Origin: Flavobacteriaceae bacterium
GTDB lineage: Bacteria > Bacteroidota > Bacteroidia > Flavobacteriales > Flavobacteriaceae
Reading direction: 5' to 3'
NCBI GenBank assembly: GCA_017852395.1
Contig: JAFMLE010000001.1
Coordinates: 22,475 to 86,474, forward strand
Length of the DNA stretch: 64,000 nucleotides
Part shown: positions 28,447-36,892 of the stretch, in pieces
Position numbering within the stretch: the first letter of the stretch is position 1
Layout: each line of letters opens with the position of its first letter
Notes under the pieces: model-generated
What the model was told of the DNA's origin: nothing
The model's database searches: none
What the model saw: the letters and a program-made list of their open reading frames with translations, nothing else
Translations under genes and position numbers: made by a program

Positions 28447-28869
28447 ATGAGCATCGCTGCGATACAAGAAGAAATTATAGAAGAATTTTCCTTTTTTGAA
28501 GATTGGATGCAGCGTTATGAGCATATGATTGAGCTCGGAAAATCACTACCACTAATTGATCCCCAGCACAAAACAGAAGACAATATTATTAAAGGCTGCC
28601 AAAGCAAAGTTTGGCTGCATGCTGGTTTGCAAGAAGATAAAGTGGTTTTTACTGCTGACAGTGATGCCATTATTACTAAAGGAATTATTGCACTGCTAAT
28701 TCGTGTTTTTTCACATCAAAAACCAGCAGATATTTTAGCAGCCAATACCCAATTTATAGACCAGATTGGGCTCAAAGAGCACCTTTCGCCCACACGTGCC
28801 AATGGTTTGGTTTCGATGATCAAGCAGATCAAGCTCTACGCCATTGCTTTTCAAACCCAACTTAACTAA
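28447..28869 (+). CDS. sufE: sulfur acceptor SufE
   Basis: A 140-residue SufE that takes the persulfide from SufS and delivers it to SufB. The accepting cysteine is C51 in IIKGCQSKVWL, the same number as in E. coli SufE. The N-terminal helical segment and the later DSDAIITKGIIALL are conserved. It starts 16 bp after sufS, in operon order. Confidence 0.94.
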   Translation: MSIAAIQEEIIEEFSFFEDWMQRYEHMIELGKSLPLIDPQHKTEDNIIKGCQSKVWLHAGLQEDKVVFTADSDAIITKGIIALLIRVFSHQKPADILAANTQFIDQIGLKEHLSPTRANGLVSMIKQIKLYAIAFQTQLN

Positions 28870-28874
28870 ACACT

Positions 28875-29198
28875 ATGTCAACAATCATCGACCCACAAGA
28901 ATTAGGAGACAAAATAGTAGGCGTTCTAAAAACCATTTATGACCCAGAAATTCCTGTTGATATTTATGAACTTGGGCTTATCTATGATGTTTTTGTCAAC
29001 GAAAAAAGTGACGTCAAAATTCTCATGACACTGACCACCCCCAATTGCCCCGTAGCCGAAACCCTTCCAGCAGAGGTAGAAGAAAAAGTAAAATCCCTAC
29101 CCAGCGTCCAAAGTGCTGAAGTCGAAATAACCTTTGACCCGCCATGGACACAGGATTTGATGAGCGAGGAAGCAAAATTAGAACTCGGACTTTTATAA
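28875..29198 (+). CDS. SufT-like MIP18/DUF59 family protein
   Basis: A 107-residue single-domain DUF59 (MIP18-like) protein. Family features are KTIYDPEIPVDIYELGLIYDV, LMTLTTPNCPVAETLP with the conserved Cys, and ITFDPPWTQDLMSEEAKLELG. In other bacteria SufT-like proteins help load or mature Fe-S proteins under high Fe-S demand. Its place in the suf operon 5 bp after sufE supports that role. Confidence 0.92.
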   Translation: MSTIIDPQELGDKIVGVLKTIYDPEIPVDIYELGLIYDVFVNEKSDVKILMTLTTPNCPVAETLPAEVEEKVKSLPSVQSAEVEITFDPPWTQDLMSEEAKLELGLL

Positions 29199-29199
29199 A

Positions 29200-29709
29200 A
29201 TGAGTCAGCCAATTGTTAACCGAGTCGCACAAAGCCCCCTTAAAGTCATCGACTTGATGGAGTATCATTCAAAGGGACCCCGAAGCGTTGTCGATGTAGC
29301 GCAGTGGCTAGAACAGGGTTTTATACTTCGCGAAAAATCATACAGAGTCCAACTCGATGCTTTTGATTGGTCGGTTTATCAAAATCATTTTGTAGCGATC
29401 CAATGCACTACGGACGCCATTTTGCCTTCTTGGGCATTGCTTTTGGTTCAATCCAAACTAATCGGTGTTGCGCAGCAGGCAATAATTGGTACGTTAGATG
29501 ATTTGGAAAAAATTCTGTTTACACAACAATTACTGCGATTAGACCTTTCTCCATACCAAGATGCCCCTGTGATTGTCAAAGGGTGTTCCGAAAAAGAAAT
29601 TCCACAAAGTGCCTACGCTTTGTTGTTGGATCGCTTGCAATCGGTTGCGAAAAAAATATCCTTTGGCGAAGCCTGTTCGGCTGTTCCTATTTGGATGCGT
29701 AACAAATAA
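29200..29709 (+). CDS. DUF2480 family protein, suf-operon-linked
   Basis: A 169-residue soluble protein of the Bacteroidota family DUF2480, of unknown biochemical role. Cys residues are in IQCTTD, VKGCSEKE and GEACSAVPIWM; the second and third sit in likely conserved patches. A central acidic-aromatic block (QLDAFDWSVYQNHFVAIQCTTDAILPSWALLL) is characteristic. It begins 1 bp after the SufT-like stop and closes the Fe-S assembly operon, so it may help Fe-S delivery or protect the pathway. That is inference from context. Confidence 0.85.
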   Translation: MSQPIVNRVAQSPLKVIDLMEYHSKGPRSVVDVAQWLEQGFILREKSYRVQLDAFDWSVYQNHFVAIQCTTDAILPSWALLLVQSKLIGVAQQAIIGTLDDLEKILFTQQLLRLDLSPYQDAPVIVKGCSEKEIPQSAYALLLDRLQSVAKKISFGEACSAVPIWMRNK

Positions 29710-29740
29710 GTTTTTTTCTGCTTTTTTTGTATTTTTAAAG

Positions 29741-30274
29741 ATGACTATAGCCAAAAAATACATCCACCATACCCTCTTATTGGTTTTTGCAATAGGCCTT
29801 TTTGCTGCAAGTGCACAAACGAATGAAATGCTGTTTGAGCCATTTTATTTTGGCATGCCCAAAAAAGAAGCCAAATTGGCATTGAAAAACTTTCAAGAAT
29901 CCAATGAAACTTTAGAAATCGGACAGGGTACCTTCTATGTTCTAAAAAGCGGCTCATTGATTATGGAAAAGGACCGGCTGGTAGAGCTAAAACTTTGGAC
30001 TAAAAACAACATCAGTAGTACAAAAATCACAGAACAACTTCAAAAAACCAAATCACATCTGGAGTCCATAGGTTTTGAGGTGGTTTACAAACAAAAAAAT
30101 TGGGACAAACCTTTGTTGCTCGACCCCAATAAACCGGGTGTTCGTTTTTTGAACAAACAACAAACGGTTTTGTTAGAAATGGAGCCGCGAGGGCAAGGCA
30201 ACAAATTCAACATTTATCTAAACTACTACAATATGGAATGGGTCAAAAAGCACCTAACGCCGGCAGCCAACTAG
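29741..30274 (+). CDS. exported protein of unknown function
   Basis: A 177-residue protein with a cleavable N-terminal signal (KKYIHHTLLLVFAIGLFAASAQ). The mature part is a small alpha/beta protein: FGMPKKEAKLALKNF near residue 38, then GTFYVLKSGSLIMEKDRLVELKLW, and a C-terminal FNIYLNYYNMEWVKKH. I do not recognise a family. The start is the ATG at 29741; an open frame further upstream lies inside the DUF2480 gene. Its stop shares bases with the stop of the convergent DUF3078 gene (CTAG at 30271-30274). Confidence 0.75.
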   Translation: MTIAKKYIHHTLLLVFAIGLFAASAQTNEMLFEPFYFGMPKKEAKLALKNFQESNETLEIGQGTFYVLKSGSLIMEKDRLVELKLWTKNNISSTKITEQLQKTKSHLESIGFEVVYKQKNWDKPLLLDPNKPGVRFLNKQQTVLLEMEPRGQGNKFNIYLNYYNMEWVKKHLTPAAN

Positions 30275-31221
30275 ATTTCAATCAAAATTCCCATTCCAAA
30301 GAGCTCTTTGAACTGTAATTTTTTGAGGACATCATCGTCATAAATTGCATGAAGATCAATGGTCCCAGATATGATCTCATTGACTTTTAAGCGTATGGTG
30401 GTATTGATTTCAAAATCGATATTCTTGAAATTTTTGAGGTAGTTGCTATAAAAATTAAATCGGTTTTCGACAGTTACATTCTCTAGGGGTCTGGTTTTAT
30501 AATAGCCATTGATCGAAAAACCTAAAAAGAACTTGTTGTTTTCGCCCTTATCTACCCCCAAGTAGCTTGTTCCATCGGGGATGTTTGTGGTAAATTTTTT
30601 GGCGACATAAATTACTCTGGCCGTCACAGGAGCGAGGTTGATCCAAAAATCCTCGATTTTTTTATAATAAAATCCAATACCCGATTGCAATTGGGCAGGC
30701 GCAAAAAACTGCGTTGTAAGTGTTCGCTTTTCTTCGCCATCTTGCGTATAAAATCGATAGCCATGAAAAAGTTGTGTCTTAAATCTAAAATCGCCCGAAA
30801 ATTTCCAAAAAGGATTGATTTGCTTACCTACCAGAGATTCGATTTGTAAGCGGTCGTCGGCTTTTCGATTATATTTTGAACCTGATATAGAAGCGGTACC
30901 GACCGATAAAATAAAGTTTGAGTTCCAGACCAACCCATTACGATCCGAATAATCCGCATGATAGTCAACCCCAAAAAGCCCCGAAAGGGAGCTGGCACCT
31001 CCTGAGATCCAGTTAGAAAATGCTATTTGGTTAAAATTTAGACGGGTTTCACCATAAAACTTTGTTCGTTTTCCTTTCAGTGTTGATTCGATAACAGCAT
31101 CAAATGGTATTTCGACTTCTGTTGCGTCTTCTTCGGCAACGACTTCCTCTTCTTCTTGCGCATAAGCCAAGGTGCTGCAAAGTGAGGAAATAAACAGGGA
31201 TAATAAAATTATATTTTTCAA
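30271..31221 (-). CDS. DUF3078 family outer-membrane-type protein
   Basis: About 316 residues with a signal peptide (KNIILLSLFISSLCSTLAYAQ) followed by an acidic Glu-rich stretch and repeated amphipathic beta strands typical of a beta-barrel (NFNQIAFSNWISGGASSLSGLFG, then alternating aromatic segments to the end). DUF3078 proteins of Bacteroidota are uncharacterised. No ATG lies in frame near the start. The TTG at 31221 directly begins a normal signal peptide and is preferred; the TTG at 31239 would add six residues. Confidence 0.85.
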   Translation of the reverse strand: MKNIILLSLFISSLCSTLAYAQEEEEVVAEEDATEVEIPFDAVIESTLKGKRTKFYGETRLNFNQIAFSNWISGGASSLSGLFGVDYHADYSDRNGLVWNSNFILSVGTASISGSKYNRKADDRLQIESLVGKQINPFWKFSGDFRFKTQLFHGYRFYTQDGEEKRTLTTQFFAPAQLQSGIGFYYKKIEDFWINLAPVTARVIYVAKKFTTNIPDGTSYLGVDKGENNKFFLGFSINGYYKTRPLENVTVENRFNFYSNYLKNFKNIDFEINTTIRLKVNEIISGTIDLHAIYDDDVLKKLQFKELFGMGILIEI

Positions 31222-31310
31222 TGTAATCGATTGGGTCAATTCAAGTAACTTTATGTTTTTGGTCGTAGGTGGCCTAAAAATACAAATTCTAATGTTTTAG
31301 TCTCTATAGT

Positions 31311-32609
31311 TTGTATCCAAAAGCAAAAAAAATACTCATCATTACCTATTATTGGCCGCCATCTGGAGGGTCGGGGGTACAGCGGTGGATGTATTTTTCC
31401 ATGCATTTAAAAAAAATGGGCTATGCCCCTGTAGTACTTACCGTTAGTACCCGATCTGCAGCATACGCAAAATTGGATCCGACGCTTAACAGTTTGGTTG
31501 CAAATATCGAAACCCATCGTGTCAGATTTAGAAATCCCCTTGGTTGGTATTCGTTCTTCACAAAAGGAGATTTTCGTACCGGTGTGCCACAAGGACAGGT
31601 GGAGCAAAAAAGTCTTTTCCAAAAAATTGCAGGTTGGGTACGCGCCAATTTGTTTGTGCCCGATGCCCGCAAAGGCTGGGTCATGCCGGCCTATCGCAAA
31701 GCCATATCGATCATTGAACAATACGACCCAGGAGTGATTATCACCACGGGGCCACCACATTCTACACATCTAATTGGCAGCAAGCTCAAAGACCGTTTTG
31801 CTATACCATGGTTGGCTGATTTTAGAGACCCATGGACCGATCTTTTTTATTTAAAATCGCTTCCCAGAAGGGCCTTTGCAATCCAAAAGGATCAAAAATT
31901 AGAACGTCAAGTGCTACAGGCTGCAGACGCAGTTATTACCACAACGGCAAAAAATTTTCATCAGCAATTGCAAAAAAAGGCTGCTAAAACCCAAAAATTC
32001 TACACGCTCTATAACGGTTTTGATGCTTCACTGTTTGCCCAAAATGACACAAAACCAAAAAATGAAAAGTTTACCATTGTCTTTTCGGGCTTGCTGACCG
32101 AACATCAAGCGTATCCAGATTTTTTACAATCACTTTCGGGTTTTTTATTACAAAATCCCAACTCAAATAGCTGCTGTGTGTTGGTAGGCTCCATAGCACC
32201 AAAAATGGTAGCTGCCTTTGCGCGTGTGATCCCAACAACAAACTTGGGCTATGTATCGCATCAACAGGCAATTGTACAAATACAACAGGCCGATTTGTTG
32301 GTCAATTTTTCTTTTGAACAAGCGGGCCAATCCAGTATGGTATCGGGTAAATTATTTGAATATATGGCCACCAGAAAGCCCATCCTCAACTTGGGTGACC
32401 CCCAGAGCGAAGCAGCAGAACTTTTGGCTCATGGGGCATATAATCGTTGTATTGCACCTACAGATCACATTTCGCAAATGCAATTTTTGACTACAGTCTA
32501 TGAGGCTTGGCACAAGGACAAGCCGCTGTTGAATGACACCCAAAAAATCAGTGCTTTTTCCCGAGCATCCACTACCAAAGGATTGATCCAGATCTTGGAT
32601 GGACTATGA
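31311..32609 (+). CDS. GT4-type glycosyltransferase
   Basis: A 432-residue cytoplasmic glycosyltransferase with two Rossmann-like domains (GT-B fold). The N-terminal ILIITYYWPPSGGSGVQRW is typical of flavobacterial GT4 members. Later features are ADFRDPWTDLFY, a hinge near LYNGFD, and the nucleotide-sugar site GKLFEYMATRKPILNLG near residue 345. The start is a TTG at 31311, because the first in-frame ATG would remove the conserved N-terminus. It may build cell-surface polysaccharide, but donor and acceptor are unknown. It converges on nadD with a 6-bp overlap. Confidence 0.85.
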   Translation: MYPKAKKILIITYYWPPSGGSGVQRWMYFSMHLKKMGYAPVVLTVSTRSAAYAKLDPTLNSLVANIETHRVRFRNPLGWYSFFTKGDFRTGVPQGQVEQKSLFQKIAGWVRANLFVPDARKGWVMPAYRKAISIIEQYDPGVIITTGPPHSTHLIGSKLKDRFAIPWLADFRDPWTDLFYLKSLPRRAFAIQKDQKLERQVLQAADAVITTTAKNFHQQLQKKAAKTQKFYTLYNGFDASLFAQNDTKPKNEKFTIVFSGLLTEHQAYPDFLQSLSGFLLQNPNSNSCCVLVGSIAPKMVAAFARVIPTTNLGYVSHQQAIVQIQQADLLVNFSFEQAGQSSMVSGKLFEYMATRKPILNLGDPQSEAAELLAHGAYNRCIAPTDHISQMQFLTTVYEAWHKDKPLLNDTQKISAFSRASTTKGLIQILDGL

Positions 32610-33182
32610 TCGATACCAATTATTTTTTCTGATCAATGCGATTACACAAGAGGGCAGCCATTGACTCAAAAACTTTTGATCGCCCAAATTATTTTTCAAT
32701 GTAGTACTTGAAATCCCCACCATTGGGGCATCTACATAATGAATTTTTGAATGGGTCACATTACTTTTAGCTGTACTCCAGGCACGTGGATAGACGTAGA
32801 TGTGGTGATTTTGGAGTATTTCTTGATGGTTTTTCCATTCAGAAAAACGGGCCATGTTGTCTGCACCCATCAACAGGATAAACTCCAGGTCGGGGTGGCA
32901 TTCTCTCAAATGTGCAAGGGTATCTGAGGTATAATTGGGTTGTGCTCGATTGAATTCGACGGTCGAAATTTTAACATTTTTCAATCCCTCAAGTGCACAT
33001 TGCACCATTTCGAGCCGCGATTGGTTGTCCAACAGTGTTTCTTTGGTTTTAAAAGGACTTTGGGGACTGATGACAAACCAAACTTCTTCAATTTCTGGAC
33101 GTTGAACAAAATAATTTGCCAATTGAAGGTGGCCCTTATGTATGGGGTTAAATGTGCCGAAGAGCAAACCTATTTTCTTCAT
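32604..33182 (-). CDS. nadD: nicotinate-nucleotide adenylyltransferase
   Basis: Makes nicotinate adenine dinucleotide in NAD biosynthesis. The 192-residue protein shows the nucleotidyltransferase GTFNPIHKGHL (H-x-G-H motif) near residue 9 and the C-terminal GISSTTLKNNL-type ISST motif. The start is ATG 33182 (MKKIGLLFGTFNP), 1 nt after the gmk stop, so the two are coupled. It is the last gene of a yicC-gmk-nadD operon. Confidence 0.94.
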   Translation of the reverse strand: MKKIGLLFGTFNPIHKGHLQLANYFVQRPEIEEVWFVISPQSPFKTKETLLDNQSRLEMVQCALEGLKNVKISTVEFNRAQPNYTSDTLAHLRECHPDLEFILLMGADNMARFSEWKNHQEILQNHHIYVYPRAWSTAKSNVTHSKIHYVDAPMVGISSTTLKNNLGDQKFLSQWLPSCVIALIRKNNWYRS

Positions 33183-33183
33183 C

Positions 33184-33750
33184 TTAAGCAATAAAATCTT
33201 TGACTAGCTCCAATACCTCTTGTTTGGCAAGATCTAAATCATTGTTGACCAAAACATAATCAAACTCTGGTGCAAAGCTCAGCTCATAGGCTGCTTTTTC
33301 GATACGTTGTTTGAGGGCAGACTCGGATTCTGTTTGGCGTTGACGCAGTCGAGATTCAAGAATTTCTAAGCTCGGAGGTTGGACAAATATGGCGAGTGTC
33401 TGATCTGGAAATTGCTTTTTGATCGCCAATCCTCCTTTGACATCAATATCAAAAACAACATGAAATCCTGCAGCCCAGATGCGTTCTAACTCACTTTTTA
33501 GAGTTCCATAAAAGGTGTTTTTGTATACTTCTTCAAACTCGATAAAGGCCCCTTCTTTGATTTTCGAATTGAACGAATCGAGATCGATAAAATAATAGTC
33601 CTTACCATCTGCCTCGTGCACACGAGGGGCGCGTGAAGTGGCTGAGATCGAAAATCGCAAGGGTAGTTGTTGTAGTAGTAGGTGCTGCACCAAAGTCGTT
33701 TTGCCGCTGCCCGAAGGGGCTGAAAATACGATGAGTTTGCCCGACTTCAA
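33184..33750 (-). CDS. gmk: guanylate kinase
   Basis: Phosphorylates GMP to GDP. The 188-residue protein starts with the P-loop APSGSGKTTL and contains SRAPRVHEADGKDYYFID and FEEVYKNTFYGT, both GMP-binding blocks. It has no in-frame ATG; TTG at 33750 follows the upstream stop without a gap and gives the conserved N-terminus (KSGKLIVFSAPSGSGKTT). It lies between a YicC gene and nadD in an operon order common in Bacteroidota. Confidence 0.94.
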   Translation of the reverse strand: MKSGKLIVFSAPSGSGKTTLVQHLLLQQLPLRFSISATSRAPRVHEADGKDYYFIDLDSFNSKIKEGAFIEFEEVYKNTFYGTLKSELERIWAAGFHVVFDIDVKGGLAIKKQFPDQTLAIFVQPPSLEILESRLRQRQTESESALKQRIEKAAYELSFAPEFDYVLVNNDLDLAKQEVLELVKDFIA

Positions 33751-34608
33751 TTATAAAACGTTTAGGAGTTGTTCTTTTATTTTTTCTAACTCGTCCTTCA
33801 TTTGGACAACCACCTTTTGCAGTTCGGCATCATTGGCTTTTGAGCCGATGGTGTTGATTTCTCGTCCGATTTCTTGCGCGATAAATCCTAACTTTTTGCC
33901 CTGTGATTGCTTGCTTGCTAAGGTTTGTTTGAAATAATTCAAGTGATTTTCAAGCCGCACTTTTTCTTCGGTGATATCCATCTTTTCGATGTAATAAATC
34001 AGTTCTTGTTCAAAACGATTTTCATCCACTTTTTGCTGTAATTCTGCAACAGCAGTTCGCAATTTTTCTTGGATTTTGTTTTTGCGTCGTTGATCGAGTG
34101 ATTCTACTTCTTGCAGCTGTTGGTTGAGGAGTGACAATCGGGCTATAAAATCGGATTTAAGGGCGTTGCCTTCATCGATTCGATACTGATTGAGTTTTGT
34201 AAGCACGTCTGTAATCAGTGCCATAATTTGATTTTTTTCATCTTCCTCGAGGGCTTCTCGATCAATTTTGAGTGTGTCAGGAAGCTGAATGGCAATTTTG
34301 AGTTTTTCGGTTTCGTCAAGTGTGGCCAGCGGCTCGAGTTGCTGCATATAGCTTTTAACAACCGGTGCGTTAATGGACGAGGCGTTTTCTCCGTTGGTGC
34401 TTTCGTAGTATAGCGATAAGTCAATTTTGCCCCGCTCTAAGTAGGTTGCAATTTGCTTTCGAATACCTGCCTCCATTTCACGATATCGGCTGGGAAGCCG
34501 TGTATTGATGTCCAGCGTTTTGCTGTTTAGCGATCGGATTTCGATCGCAATTTTTTTGTCTTCCAAATGGGCCTCTGATTTGCCAAAACCGGTCATTGAT
34601 TGTATCAT
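33751..34608 (-). CDS. YicC family protein (putative endoribonuclease)
   Basis: A 285-residue YicC/YloC protein. The family start MIQSMTGFGKSE and the block EIRSLNSKTLDINTRLPSRY are present, plus the C-terminal DUF1732-type segment (LNYFKQTLASKQSQGKKLGFIAQEIGREINTIGSKAND). E. coli YicC is reported to be an RNase that acts on small RNAs. The gene is first in an operon with gmk and nadD. Confidence 0.9.
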   Translation of the reverse strand: MIQSMTGFGKSEAHLEDKKIAIEIRSLNSKTLDINTRLPSRYREMEAGIRKQIATYLERGKIDLSLYYESTNGENASSINAPVVKSYMQQLEPLATLDETEKLKIAIQLPDTLKIDREALEEDEKNQIMALITDVLTKLNQYRIDEGNALKSDFIARLSLLNQQLQEVESLDQRRKNKIQEKLRTAVAELQQKVDENRFEQELIYYIEKMDITEEKVRLENHLNYFKQTLASKQSQGKKLGFIAQEIGREINTIGSKANDAELQKVVVQMKDELEKIKEQLLNVL

Positions 34609-34684
34609 TTTTTACGAGGCTTATAATTCAAAAAACAGCGTATAATGGCTGATACTGAACGAATCGTTGATTGTCACAATCATG

Positions 34685-35743
34685 CTATTCTAAATTTAAA
34701 ATTCTTTTTAGGTGGGCTTTGTCCACGGCAGTTCCTGCAAAATCGTCAAACGCTTTTTGAGTGGCTTCTATGATATGTTTTTGAATAAAAGGAGCCCCCT
34801 CGCGCGCACCTTGCTCCGGGCTCTTGATGCAGCATTCCCACTCTAAAACGGCCCAAACATCACAACCATATTCTGTAAGTTTGGTAAAAATGCGTTTAAA
34901 ATCAATTTGTCCATCTCCTGGAGATCGGTATCGACCTGCACGATCGATCCAGTCGCCGTATCCGCCAAATGCACCTTTTTTGCCATTGGGACGAAACTCC
35001 GAATCCTTGACATGAAACGCTTTTATAAAACTATGATAATGATCAATGTAGGTGATGTAATCGAGTTGTTGTAATACAAAATGACTAGGGTCATAGAGAA
35101 TATTGACCCTTTTGTGATTGCCAGTTGCCTCTAAAAAACGTTCGAAAGTCACGCCATCGTGTAAGTCTTCACCGGGGTGTATTTCATAACACACATCGAC
35201 CCCATTTTCGTCAAAATGATTGAGTATGGGTAGCCAGCGGTTGGCCAGTTCTTCAAACCCAAGTTCGACAAGCCCTTTAGGACGTTGTGGCCAGGGATGC
35301 CAGGTGTGCCAAAGTAAGGCTCCCGAAAAAGTGGCGTGGGCGTTGAGGCCCAAACGTCGGCTGGCAGTTGCTGCTTTTTTGACCGTTTCTATGGCCCATG
35401 CTGTTCGGGCTTTGGGATTGTTTTTTACCTTATCGGGGGCAAAATTGTCAAACATTACGTCATAGGCCGGATGCACAGCAACCAGCTGTCCTTGCAGGTG
35501 GGTTGACAATTCGGTGATCTCGAGTCCGTAGCTGTTGATTTTTCCTTTGAGTTCGTCGCAGTAGGTTTGACTTTCTGCGGCCTTGTCCAGGTCGATTAAA
35601 AAATCGACCCAAGTGGGAATTTGAATTCCTTTATACCCCAAATCTGCTGCCCATTGGCAGAGTCCATCTAGGGAGTTGAAGGGTGCTTTTTCGTCTACAA
35701 ATTGAGCGAGAAAAAGCGCGGGTCCTTTGACTGTTTTTAGCAT
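34685..35743 (-). CDS. sugar phosphate isomerase/epimerase (xylose-isomerase-like TIM barrel)
   Basis: A 352-residue AP-endonuclease-2-like TIM barrel. Conserved metal-site text includes CYEIHPGEDLHDG near residue 190, ILYDPSHFV near 220, KAFHVKDSEF near 245, a GDGQIDFKRIF block near 282 and VLEWECCIKSPEQG. There is no signal, so it is cytoplasmic. It is the last gene of a minus-strand operon with a Gfo/Idh oxidoreductase, a NupG-like transporter and an exported TIM-barrel protein. A role in an oxidised-sugar catabolic route is inferred from the neighbours. Confidence 0.88.
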   Translation of the reverse strand: MLKTVKGPALFLAQFVDEKAPFNSLDGLCQWAADLGYKGIQIPTWVDFLIDLDKAAESQTYCDELKGKINSYGLEITELSTHLQGQLVAVHPAYDVMFDNFAPDKVKNNPKARTAWAIETVKKAATASRRLGLNAHATFSGALLWHTWHPWPQRPKGLVELGFEELANRWLPILNHFDENGVDVCYEIHPGEDLHDGVTFERFLEATGNHKRVNILYDPSHFVLQQLDYITYIDHYHSFIKAFHVKDSEFRPNGKKGAFGGYGDWIDRAGRYRSPGDGQIDFKRIFTKLTEYGCDVWAVLEWECCIKSPEQGAREGAPFIQKHIIEATQKAFDDFAGTAVDKAHLKRILNLE

Positions 35744-35755
35744 TTTATTATTTAT

Positions 35756-36892
35756 TTATTCCATGGCAATCCATTGATTCCCTTGTTTGTGCGAAGCAAC
35801 TACCTTTTCGATAAACTGCATACCCCGAACGCCATCATGCAACGAAGGATACTCGCCCTCAAAAGCCTTTTCGCCCAAAATGGCCTTAGCGACTCCTTTA
35901 TAGATGTTGCCCATGGCATCAAAAATACCTTCGGGGTGGCCCGATGGGATTTTTACGCCATCTTGTGCTATAGGGCTATTGTATGCGTTTGCACGTTTAT
36001 AGGTCTGAAAGGGTTGGTCAGGATTGAGATGGTGTAGGTAGTTAGGGTTTTCTTGCTCCCATTTGAGTCCTCCTTTATCTCCATAGATGGCTACGGTAAA
36101 GTTGTTTTCTTCACCGGTGGCGATTTGACTGGTTCGGATGACTCCTTTGGCTTTGTTTTGCATACGGACCAAAATGGTAGCGTCAATATCCATTTGGTTG
36201 TCTTCATAGAGGTAGTTGAGGTCGGCCAAAATTTGATCTACCTGTTGACCGGTGACATATTCGAGCATGTCAAAAGCGTGGGTGCCGATATCACCGACAC
36301 AACAACTGATCCCCGATTTTTCGGGTTGCAAGCGCCAGGTGGTTTTGCGTTGTTCTTTGTTGTGAATGATCGGATTGATCCAACCCTGGTAGTACTGTAG
36401 GTCTACGCGTTGTATGGTACCGATGGCCCCCTCGGCAATCATTTGCTTCATCTGACGGATCATTGGGTAACCGGTGTAGGTGTAGGTAACCGCAAAAATT
36501 ACTTTTTTTTCTTGCTGAAGTGTGGCCAGTTCCAGTGCTTCAGCATAGGTGGTTGTTAGGGGTTTTTCGCAAATAACGTTGAAGTTGTTTTCGAGTAATT
36601 GTTTGGCCATGGGGTAGTGCAAGAAGTTGGGTGTGAGTACCGACACGACCTGCATGCGTTCTTCTTTGGGGAGTTTATTTTCTCCAGCTATTAGAGCATC
36701 GATGGTGTCGTAAACGCGCGCGGGATTGAGCCCGAGTTTTTCGGCGAAGCTTATATTTTGCTCAGGATCAGGATTAAAACATCCTCCGATCAACTCATAA
36801 CGATCATACATATTGGCGGCAATTCTATGGACTATACCAATTAGAGAATCGCCACCTCCACCAAGAATACCTAGTCGGATTTTATTGCTCAT
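35756..36892 (-). CDS. Gfo/Idh/MocA family oxidoreductase
   Basis: A 378-residue NAD(P)-dependent sugar or inositol dehydrogenase-type enzyme. The Rossmann motif is GILGGGGDSLIG near residue 8, the catalytic-region ICEKPLTTTYAEALEL near residue 97, and the C-terminal substrate domain contains GDIGTHAFDMLEYVTG (with the family His). Such enzymes commonly oxidise or reduce C3 of sugars. The ATG overlaps the stop of the NupG-like gene by four bases. There is no signal peptide. Confidence 0.9.
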   Translation of the reverse strand: MSNKIRLGILGGGGDSLIGIVHRIAANMYDRYELIGGCFNPDPEQNISFAEKLGLNPARVYDTIDALIAGENKLPKEERMQVVSVLTPNFLHYPMAKQLLENNFNVICEKPLTTTYAEALELATLQQEKKVIFAVTYTYTGYPMIRQMKQMIAEGAIGTIQRVDLQYYQGWINPIIHNKEQRKTTWRLQPEKSGISCCVGDIGTHAFDMLEYVTGQQVDQILADLNYLYEDNQMDIDATILVRMQNKAKGVIRTSQIATGEENNFTVAIYGDKGGLKWEQENPNYLHHLNPDQPFQTYKRANAYNSPIAQDGVKIPSGHPEGIFDAMGNIYKGVAKAILGEKAFEGEYPSLHDGVRGMQFIEKVVASHKQGNQWIAME

